NCBI GenBank assembly: GCA_018065165.1
Contig: JAGHTV010000180.1
Span: forward strand, 1 to 8,280
Reading direction: 5' to 3'
Source of the DNA: Candidatus Sodaliphilus fimicaballi
Lineage (GTDB): Bacteria > Bacteroidota > Bacteroidia > Bacteroidales > Muribaculaceae
DNA: 8,280 nt
In this document: piece after piece, positions 1-7,200 of the stretch
Layout: every line of letters begins with the position of its first letter
Numbering within the stretch: position 1 is the first letter of the stretch
The notes under the pieces: model-generated
The model's input: only the letters and a program-made list of their open reading frames with translations
Databases searched by the model: none
What the model was told of the DNA's origin: nothing
Program-made: the position numbers and the translations under genes

Positions 1-19
1 TTTAATGTGGGAAGATTAA

Positions 20-1129
20 TTATTTGATGACTTTTGAAAACCGAATTTGACTTTTATATACGGGAAATTTAACCGTAAGAATTACGCCCTCTTCTATTGA
101 AAACTGGACATCCTCGGTAATTGGTTCAAAAATTGAATCTATCCACATTCCATTAAATGTATTATCAAATATTGTAGGTGTCATATTCCCTTTAAGCATA
201 CCAAAATTCCACTCATTTTTCTTGACTTGAGCTCCATCACAATAGATGATTTCATAGTTACCCTTTTCGGTCTCGACAATGGCAATAGTATATCGACCTC
301 CCATACGCATCCACTTATCTTCGGTGTCGCGATCTAGATATTGCCAATAGCCTTCAATGGGATTGGTGCTCTTTTTGAAGTACTCGGTCAGCGTATTATG
401 ATTCCAGCGTGTATACTTGACTATGCGATTGTCTTTTTCATAATTGAGCATAGTTCGTTTCACCTTCAGTGATGTTCCTGGACCAGCAATGATGCCTACA
501 TGTGAGTTGGTTAGTTTCCTTTCTATTGTGGCTTCAAGTACCTTTTTAGGATTTTTGCGTCCAATGAGAACTGTGATGTTTTCACCATTAACTTTTACTG
601 AGAGAATATTATCACCGTCATTAAGGTTAATGTCTTTTTCAACCTTTACGCTTTTGAGTATCGTTGTTGTAGAGGCAGTATGCTTGGATAGTATAATTTG
701 TGGTATCTTGTTGTCGGTTACTTCGTTATATGCATCCTCATTGTTGCAACACATTTCCACTGTTATCATATCTCCGTTGGGCATCTTGTCGATTACCACT
801 CCCCATCGTTGCGAGTAAACCTTGTTGACTGTACCGTCATTGTTCATGACTTTCACACTTTTCCCCCTGCGATTGTTTACATTAGCCATCTTGACACTGT
901 AAGTGAAATTCAAGGGGAGGGTGGTGGTATCGGTAATACAATAGTCGCTTGCTGTGTTGTTTGTGATTTCGAGGAAATCATTTATATTGCTTACTGTAAC
1001 ATTATTGGGTACTGTGGCATTGTGCAGTAACGATGCATATCCGTTACCTGGATATGTGTATCGTGAAACTGCATTTATGTCACTTATAATTAAGATAATA
1101 CCTACTAATAGTGTAGCCAGTCTTTTCAT
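20..1129 (-). CDS. Secreted two-part beta-rich protein of unknown function
   Basis: Predicted exported protein of 369 residues; I do not recognise a named function. The N-terminus (MKRLATLLVG, then a hydrophobic run ending SDINA at residue 20) looks like a type I signal peptide, with no lipobox cysteine. Residues about 22-228 alternate hydrophobic and polar residues. They end in a pattern seen in LamG/concanavalin-like jelly rolls: DGDNILSVKVNGENITVLIG (171-190), then VGIIAGPGTSLKV (211-223). A second part starts near EGYWQYLDRDTEDKWMRMGG (259-278) and is also strand-rich, ending in FPVYKSQIRFSKV. No catalytic motif is evident. I chose the ATG at 1129 because the frame can only be extended upstream to a TTG at 1168. 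That extension would put a charged segment before the signal peptide and would place a promoter-like box inside the gene. It is transcribed away from the barrel gene. It could be a glycan-binding or periplasmic protein, but this is inference. Confidence is high for a real exported gene and low for any role. Confidence 0.8.
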   Translation of the reverse strand: MKRLATLLVGIILIISDINAVSRYTYPGNGYASLLHNATVPNNVTVSNINDFLEITNNTASDYCITDTTTLPLNFTYSVKMANVNNRRGKSVKVMNNDGTVNKVYSQRWGVVIDKMPNGDMITVEMCCNNEDAYNEVTDNKIPQIILSKHTASTTTILKSVKVEKDINLNDGDNILSVKVNGENITVLIGRKNPKKVLEATIERKLTNSHVGIIAGPGTSLKVKRTMLNYEKDNRIVKYTRWNHNTLTEYFKKSTNPIEGYWQYLDRDTEDKWMRMGGRYTIAIVETEKGNYEIIYCDGAQVKKNEWNFGMLKGNMTPTIFDNTFNGMWIDSIFEPITEDVQFSIEEGVILTVKFPVYKSQIRFSKVIK

Positions 1130-1147
1130 TTCATTTAGTTTGTGTAG

Positions 1148-1173
1148 CAAAGTTAATGTTTTTTTCAAAATTA
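1148..1173 (-). promoter_or_regulatory. Candidate promoter boxes for the minus-strand secreted protein gene
   Basis: Read on the minus strand, two matches to the Bacteroidota -7 consensus TAnnTTTG are present: TAATTTTG (1173 to 1166) and TAACTTTG (1155 to 1148). Either would start transcription a short distance before the ATG at 1129. Neither has a good TTTG -33 element at the usual spacing of about 19-20 bases, so I cannot tell which one is used. Both lie upstream of the ATG at 1129 but overlap or follow the alternative TTG at 1168, which supports the ATG as the start. Confidence 0.45.
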
Positions 1174-1206
1174 ATATTGTAATATGTAGAAAATATAGTA
1201 ATTTTG
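1166..1206. repeat. 8-base inverted repeat in the divergent promoter region
   Basis: CAAAATTA at 1166-1173 is the exact reverse complement of TAATTTTG at 1199-1206, separated by 25 bases. Each arm is also a TAnnTTTG promoter box, one facing each gene. The spacing is too long and the DNA too AT-rich for a convincing hairpin. The repeat may simply reflect two back-to-back promoters, or it may be a site for a dimeric regulator; the latter is speculation. Confidence 0.4.
1175..1206 (+). promoter_or_regulatory. Bacteroidota-type promoter for the barrel/transferase pair
   Basis: The -7 element TAATTTTG (1199-1206) matches TAnnTTTG. It is preceded by TATTG (1175-1179), a near match to the TTTG/TTG -33 element, with 19 bases between the two. 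This is the usual spacing for the primary sigma factor of Bacteroidota. The expected transcript start is a few bases after 1206, leaving a leader of under 20 bases before the ATG at 1229. This is the best promoter in the window. Confidence 0.6.
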
Positions 1207-1228
1207 TACGATTTTTGAAATTTGGGAA

Positions 1229-2401
1229 ATGAAGAAGATATTTATATTGACAACGTTAGTCATAATTACTTCGGTTTCTACTTTTGGACAAGAGGCGGCA
1301 AATGTTGCACTGAATGACAGTAATCAAGTTGAAACTCAAACTAAAAAACACAATATATTCCAGAAATTCATGGATTACATGAATAATATGGATGGTAATG
1401 ACGTATCTGATAAAAAAGATGTTAGTTTTAGTTTTATCGGAGGTCCGTTCTATGGGTCGGACATAAAGTTTGCTGCTGCAATTACTGGAACGGTTAATTA
1501 TCGCACTCACAGTTGTGACCGGAATATGGAACCCTCATATGCTTCAACTTATGGTCAGATTTCCACTTCAGGTTTTTGGTCTGTAGGTGTGTATGGAACA
1601 ACCTTTTTCAATCAGGACAAAAGTCGATTCAACTATGATACTGAGTTTGGATATGCTCCTCGCGATTACTATGGTATAGGTTATGACAACGCGATTGTGG
1701 ATGAGAATTGCATCAAATTGAACCAAAATGAAGCCAAGGTGCATTTGGAGTATGTTTATTCGGTACTTCCTAAATTGTTTGTAGGACCTTCATTTGACTT
1801 TGATTACAGCAAAGCTGGCAAAGATGTTCCCATTGAAGTTCTTGATGGCAAAGACAGAGTAGTGCGAAGTTTTGGACCTGGCGTAGTTGTACAATACGAC
1901 TCTCGTGATCTTATTACTAATGCTTCTCGCGGTGTATATGCTCACTTAAGTGCTTCGTTTAACCCTAAATTCCTTGCCAATAAATACCCGTACACTAGAC
2001 TTGACTTTACGGCAAGTTATTATCACCCTGCATGGCGTGATGCGATTGTGGCTGCACAGGTTAATGCAAAATTCAACTTTGGTGATCCTGCGTGGGCGAT
2101 GATGTCGTTGTTTGGTGACAACGCTGTGATGCGTGGTTACTACAAGGGCCGTTTCCGCGACAAGCACACCACATCTATGCAAGTAGAATTGCGTCAACAT
2201 GTGTGGAAACGCAGCGGTATCACCCTGTGGGCAGGATTGGGAAATGTTTTCCACAACAAGGAGACTTTTAAACATATATTACCTAACTACGGTATAGGCT
2301 ATCGTTTTGAGTTCCGCAGAAGGATGAATATTCGTCTGGATTATGGTATGGGTGCTCACGGTCAATCAAGTGTAATTTTCTCGATGAATGAAGCTTTCTA
2401 A
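1229..2401 (+). CDS. POTRA-less BamA/TamA-type outer-membrane beta-barrel protein
   Basis: Predicted outer-membrane barrel of 390 residues from the Omp85 superfamily (bacterial surface antigen domain). A signal peptide is clear: MKKIFILTT, a hydrophobic core, and a cut near STFG/QEA at about residue 20. A polar linker follows (about 21-63). The rest alternates in the manner of amphipathic strands and begins VSFSFIGGPFYGSDIKF. Family signs are FGPGVVVQYDSRD (215-227), MRGYYKGRFRDK (301-312), which fits the conserved (V/I)RG(F/Y) motif of barrel loop 6, and GYRFEFRRRMNIRLDYGMG (357-375) near the end. The last residue is Phe390, the usual signal for insertion by the BAM complex. There is no room for POTRA domains, so it is not BamA itself. 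Its stop overlaps the start of the transferase gene by 14 bases. Its cargo, if any, is unknown: small barrels of this type may be channels, or may move or insert lipids or proteins. Confidence is high for the fold and low for the role. Confidence 0.88.
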   Translation: MKKIFILTTLVIITSVSTFGQEAANVALNDSNQVETQTKKHNIFQKFMDYMNNMDGNDVSDKKDVSFSFIGGPFYGSDIKFAAAITGTVNYRTHSCDRNMEPSYASTYGQISTSGFWSVGVYGTTFFNQDKSRFNYDTEFGYAPRDYYGIGYDNAIVDENCIKLNQNEAKVHLEYVYSVLPKLFVGPSFDFDYSKAGKDVPIEVLDGKDRVVRSFGPGVVVQYDSRDLITNASRGVYAHLSASFNPKFLANKYPYTRLDFTASYYHPAWRDAIVAAQVNAKFNFGDPAWAMMSLFGDNAVMRGYYKGRFRDKHTTSMQVELRQHVWKRSGITLWAGLGNVFHNKETFKHILPNYGIGYRFEFRRRMNIRLDYGMGAHGQSSVIFSMNEAF

Positions 2402-4097
2402 TAAATTCAAGGATTTTATTTTTAATCCAGTTACTTTATTTTGGACATTCTTGGCAATGCTAGTGGTGCCTAACTTTGTGATGTTTTCTACAGAGTCAAC
2501 AGGCACATTAACTCGTATTGTACAGATCTTATTGCCATTATCAATTTACTGGTTCTTAATGACTTTAAACAATAAACCGGGCAAAATGTTCTGGTGGTTG
2601 TTTTTGTTTATATTTATTGATGCATTTCAAATTGTTCTGCTGTATCTATTTGGCGAGTCGCCTATTGCAGTTGATATGTTCTTGAATGTAGTTACAACAA
2701 ATGCGACTGAAGTAGATGAACTACTAGGCAATTTGATTCCTGCAGTAAGCACAGTATTTATTATATATGGTGGCGGCATTGTTATTTCGTTGATGTCTCT
2801 TAAGACTAGTGCCAAGCTAGGTAAGATATTTATAGATACTCAGCGTAAGCTGTCTTTATTGCTTTTTATACCCTCAATAATCTTATTGGGTGTCAACTAC
2901 TTTGTTGATGACAAGTTTGCAGCTGAGGATGATATATTCCCGATAAATGGATGTTATAATTTAGGCCTTAGTGTTGACCGATATATTGACGGCGTAAATT
3001 ACGAAAAAACATCAAGTGGATTTAAGTTCAATGCAACATGCGAACGACCTGATTCATTGCCCGAGGTTTATGTAATGGTTATAGGGGAGACCGTGCGCGC
3101 ATGCAATATGGGCGTGTATGGTTATAATCGAAATACCACACCCCACCTGAGTCGTATGGGAAATCAACTTGCCATCTTTAGAGATGCAATTACAATGTCT
3201 AATACCACTCACAAGAGCGTACCATTGTTATTGACAGCCGTTGGCAGTGAGAAGTTTGACAGTTTGTATACTCAACGAGGTATTTTTACTGCTTTCAATG
3301 AGGTTGGTTATAAGACTGCATTCTATAGCAATCAGCGTCGTAATGGATCGTTCATTGACTACCTGGGTAGTGAAGCCCAAGAGGTTGTCTTTGCGATGGA
3401 CAGTGTATCGGTGGGACAAAACCAAAGTGATGATGTGTTATTGAATTTGTTTGAACAACGTATCAAGAATTATAAAGGAGAAAAGTTGTTTATCGTTTTG
3501 CATTGTTACGGTTCACACTTCACTTATACTGACCGATATCCTGCCGAGGCAAGTTTCTTTAAGCCTGATAATATCGCATCGGCAAAGAGAGAATATAGAC
3601 CTAATATGATTAATGCTTACGACAATACTATAAGATATACTGATCAATTCTTGTGGAAGATAACAAACACTCTTGAGTCATTGGGAGTTGCGTCGGTAAT
3701 GTTGTACACTAGCGACCATGGTGAAGATATTTTTGATGATAATCGCAACAGGTTCTTACATGCATCACCTATTCCTACTTATTATCAATTGAGAGTCCCA
3801 TTTATGCTGTGGAGTTCACCTTCCTATATTGAGCAACATCCCGACAAGTGGAATACAGTTATGGCGCATCGTAATGTTGCTGTGTCAACATCGTTGCTTG
3901 CTTTCCATACATTGCTTGATATGGCAGGCGTAAAAGCTAATGTTATGAAGCCGAGTCTTGCATTGAGTAATGTCTCGTTTAAGGTTGTACCACGACTGTA
4001 TGTCAATGATCATAACAAATATTTACCTATGGATGATGCTGGTTTAAAGCAACTTGACATAGACCAATTTAAGAATAACAATATGGTGTATCCCTGA
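2388..4097 (+). CDS. EptA-family phosphoethanolamine transferase
   Basis: Inner-membrane enzyme of 569 residues. The family moves phosphoethanolamine from phosphatidylethanolamine to lipid A phosphate or, in some members, to other surface glycans. About five membrane helices are visible (roughly 12-33, 42-61, 66-88, 115-137, 154-173), followed by a periplasmic sulfatase-fold domain. By comparison with EptA/MCR, the metal ligands and nucleophile are all present: Glu234 in IGETVRA, Thr274 in SNTTHKSVP (nucleophile), Asp443 and His444 in TSDHGED. His377 in GSHFTY and His458 in FLHASP match the substrate-site histidines. The length is normal for the family. It has only four cysteines (189, 218, 239, 373), and the cysteine often found just before the nucleophile segment is missing. 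The ATG lies inside the end of the barrel gene, so translational coupling is likely, and a terminator follows the stop. Lipid A is the most likely acceptor but cannot be proven from sequence, so no symbol is given. Confidence 0.9.
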   Translation: MKLSNKFKDFIFNPVTLFWTFLAMLVVPNFVMFSTESTGTLTRIVQILLPLSIYWFLMTLNNKPGKMFWWLFLFIFIDAFQIVLLYLFGESPIAVDMFLNVVTTNATEVDELLGNLIPAVSTVFIIYGGGIVISLMSLKTSAKLGKIFIDTQRKLSLLLFIPSIILLGVNYFVDDKFAAEDDIFPINGCYNLGLSVDRYIDGVNYEKTSSGFKFNATCERPDSLPEVYVMVIGETVRACNMGVYGYNRNTTPHLSRMGNQLAIFRDAITMSNTTHKSVPLLLTAVGSEKFDSLYTQRGIFTAFNEVGYKTAFYSNQRRNGSFIDYLGSEAQEVVFAMDSVSVGQNQSDDVLLNLFEQRIKNYKGEKLFIVLHCYGSHFTYTDRYPAEASFFKPDNIASAKREYRPNMINAYDNTIRYTDQFLWKITNTLESLGVASVMLYTSDHGEDIFDDNRNRFLHASPIPTYYQLRVPFMLWSSPSYIEQHPDKWNTVMAHRNVAVSTSLLAFHTLLDMAGVKANVMKPSLALSNVSFKVVPRLYVNDHNKYLPMDDAGLKQLDIDQFKNNNMVYP

Positions 4098-4126
4098 TTT
4101 GACATCATAAAATGTAATATATATTG

Positions 4127-4163
4127 AAGAGCAGACGGTTTTTGTTTGCTCTTTTTTATTTTT
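4127..4163 (+). terminator. Intrinsic terminator after the transferase gene
   Basis: A 10-base-pair stem (4127-4136 with 4144-4153, one G-U pair) closes a 7-base loop (GGTTTTT). It is followed directly by TTTTATTTTT (4154-4163). It lies 29 bases after the transferase stop and separates the envelope pair from dnaE. Confidence 0.85.
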
Positions 4164-4233
4164 GCATAAGACGTTATGAAATATTGCTACAGATTGTTGA
4201 TAACTTTATTCACTATTTCATTTGAAGATGTGT

Positions 4234-4241
4234 TATATTTG
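4234..4241 (+). promoter_or_regulatory. Candidate -7 promoter element for dnaE
   Basis: TATATTTG matches TAnnTTTG exactly and lies between the terminator and dnaE. No good -33 TTTG is found at the usual 19-20 base spacing; the TTTG at 4221-4224 is only 9 bases away. A transcript starting just after this box would leave roughly 30 bases before the ATG at 4278, but very little before the in-frame TTG at 4257. This favours the ATG as the dnaE start. The remaining bases of the gap (4164-4233) show no other gene or structure. Confidence 0.45.
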
Positions 4242-4277
4242 ATGTAACTTTACACATTGAAAAATAGTATACAATAT

Positions 4278-7200
4278 ATGAATCCATTTGTCCATCTACA
4301 CGTACACTCACAGTATTCTATCCTTGATGGTATGTCATCCATCCCCAAAATGGTCGATAAAGCCGTTGCTAATGGAATGAAAGGCATGGCATTGACCGAT
4401 CACGGCAATATGTTTGGCATCAAGGAATTCTTTGATTATTGTTCTAAAGTCAATAAAGGGCGAAAGAAAGAAGGTTTAGAACCATTCAAGCCAATATTTG
4501 GCTGTGAAATGTATGTTGCAAGACATAATAAAGAAGACATGGTGGCCGCTAATGGTGACCGTGGCGGTAACCACTTGATTGTACTTGCAAAAAACTTTAA
4601 TGGTTACAAAAACCTTATAAAGCTTGTGTCTCGAGCATGGACCGATGGTTTCTATGGTCGCCCTCGTACTGACCATAAGGACCTGATGGAATTTCATGAG
4701 GACCTTATTGTAAGTGCAGCGTGTCTGGCAGGTGAACCCCATGAATATATTCGCCGTGCATTGCGTTTGGGACGATATGGAAATGAAACGCTTTCACCCG
4801 AAGAACTTTTCCAGAAGGCCGATGATGCCGTGAAGTGGTACAAAGACCTCTTTGGAGACGATTATTATATGGAGTTGATGCGTCACAAGGTGACTAATCC
4901 TAATATACTTGCCAATCGCGAAACATACGAGGAGCAGATTGCAGTAGAACCGTATCTAATAAAACTTGCCCGCAAGTATGATATAAAGCTTATTTGCACT
5001 AACGACTCGCACTTTGTTGATGAGGAGAATGCCGAGGCACACGACCATTTGTTGTGTTTGTCAACCGGCAAGGACTTGAACGATCCTAACCGTATGCGTT
5101 ATTCAAAGCAGGAGTGGTTCAAGACACGAGAAGAAATGAACGAGGTGTTCGCCGATATTCCTGAATCCCTGAGTAACACTCTTGAAATTCTTGATAAAGT
5201 CGAAACATACGATATTGAGAGCAATCCCATTATGCCATTTTTCCCGATTCCCGAGGAGTTTGGTACTGAGGAGGAATGGAGACGTAAATATACTGAGGAG
5301 GATTTGTTCAACGAGTTTACTTCTGACGAGAATGGCAATAATCCAATGCCACGCGAGGATGGTGAGTCAAAGATAAAGAAACTTGGAGGTTTTGACAAAC
5401 TTTACAGAATCAAGTTTGAAGCTGACTATCTTGCAAAACTTGCTTATGAGGGAGCCCAGAGAATATATGGTTCAAGAACGCCCGACAATATAACTGCTGA
5501 CAAGCTCATCCCTGGTAGTTATGGTATACCTATTGAAGTGGAGGAACGCATCAGATTTGAGCTTCACATCATGAAGACTATGGGTTTCCCTGGTTACTTC
5601 CTTATTGTGTCAGACTTCATTAATTCTGCTCGTGAGAAATTGGGAGTATGGGTAGGACCTGGCCGTGGATCTGCTGCGGGTTCAGTTGTTGCTTATTGTT
5701 TGGGTATCACCAAACTTGACCCATTGAAGTATGACTTGCTTTTTGAGCGTTTCCTTAATCCTGACCGTATCTCGCTTCCTGATATTGATACTGACTTTGA
5801 CGATGATGGTCGTGGCAAGGTTTTACAATGGGTAATGGATAAGTATGGACACGAGAATTGTGCCCATATCATTACCTATGGTACTATGGCGGCAAAGAAC
5901 TCAATTAAGGATGTTGCTCGTGTTGAACAAGTTCCTCTTAGTGTGGTTAATGCTTGGTGTAAGGCAATGCCCGATAGATTGCCCGATGGCATGAAACCAA
6001 AACTTGCTAACTATCTCAAGTGTACTCCCGAATTGCAGCAAGCAGCTTCTTCGGTTACGGCTAATGAGCGTAATACAATTACTTATGCTCAAATGCTTGA
6101 AGGAACAGTGCGTAATACTGGTATCCATGCATGTGGATTTATCATCTGCCGTGATCCTATTTCTGACCATGTGCCAGTATCTACTGCCGACGACCCTGAT
6201 TTCCCTGATAAGAAAACAGCAGTAACACAGTTTGATGGTCATGTAATTGAATCAACAGGTCTTATTAAGATGGACTTCTTGGGCCTGAAGACTCTGTCGG
6301 AGATGAAGGAATGTGTGAAGTTAGTTAAGGAAACTCTTGATATAGATGTAGATCTCGATCATATTCCTATTGATGATGAGTTGACCTATAAATTGTATCA
6401 AGAGGGAAGAACAGTGGGCACATTCCAGTTTGAGTCGGCTGGTATGCAGAAGTATTTACGCGAATTGCATCCAACTGTTTTTGAGGATCTTATTGCGATG
6501 AATGCCCTTTACCGTCCAGGTCCTATGGATTACATCCCATCGTTTATTGCTCGTAAGAATGGTCATGAAGCCATATCTTATGACATTGACTGTATGGAAA
6601 AGTATTTGAAGGATACCTATGGAATTACGGTTTATCAGGAGCAGGTGATGTTGTTGTCACGCCAACTTGCCGATTTTACTCGTGGTCAGTCAGATGCCCT
6701 TCGTAAAGCGATGGGTAAAAAGAAGAAGGATATTGTTGACCAGATGAAACCTCTGTTTATTGAGGGCGGAATTAAGAACGGTCATGATCCTGAAATTCTC
6801 AATAAGATTTGGGCCGACTGGGAGAAGTTTGCTTCTTATGCATTTAATAAGTCACATGCAGCTTGTTACTCTTGGGTGGCCTATCAAACTGCTTATCTTA
6901 AAGCCCATTATCCTGCACAGTTCCTTGCTGCCTTGATGACTCGTCGCAAGTCGGATATTAAGGAAATCTCTAAGTTGATGGACGAAAGTAAGGCTATGGG
7001 CATTAAAGTTCTTGGTCCTGATATCAATGAATCATTTGTTGATTTCAGTGTTAATAAGAATGGTGAAATACGCTTTGGTCTTGGTGGTATCAAAGGTGTT
7101 GGCAGTAGTGCTGTCGAGGCTGTTATTAACGAACGTCAAGCAAATGGAAACTTTAAAGATATCTATGATGTTGTAGAACGCATTAATTTAAGTTCTTGTA

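Noticed and set aside
444..1030. Long open frames on the plus strand opposite the secreted protein gene
   Set aside because: They are antisense to a gene with a clear signal peptide and good protein character. Their translations are cysteine- and hydrophobic-rich without any domain, and no promoter or start context supports them.
1130..1168. Upstream TTG start that would lengthen the secreted protein by 13 residues
   Set aside because: It puts a charged segment before the signal peptide and a promoter-like box inside the coding region.
2388..4097. Acquired mobile colistin-resistance gene (mcr)
   Set aside because: It lacks the usual cysteine pattern, shares the base composition of its neighbours, overlaps a chromosomal gene, and has no insertion sequence nearby. 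It looks like an intrinsic Bacteroidota enzyme.
4221..4241. TTTG at 4221-4224 as the -33 element of the dnaE promoter
   Set aside because: Only 9 bases separate it from the -7 box, about half the normal spacing.
4257..4277. TTG start for dnaE, seven residues upstream
   Set aside because: The extra residues are not typical of DnaE, and the start would lie too close to the likely promoter. The ATG at 4278 gives the usual N-terminus, though the TTG cannot be fully excluded.
5901..6242. Open frame on the minus strand within dnaE
   Set aside because: It lies wholly within conserved polymerase coding sequence, and its translation has no recognisable features.
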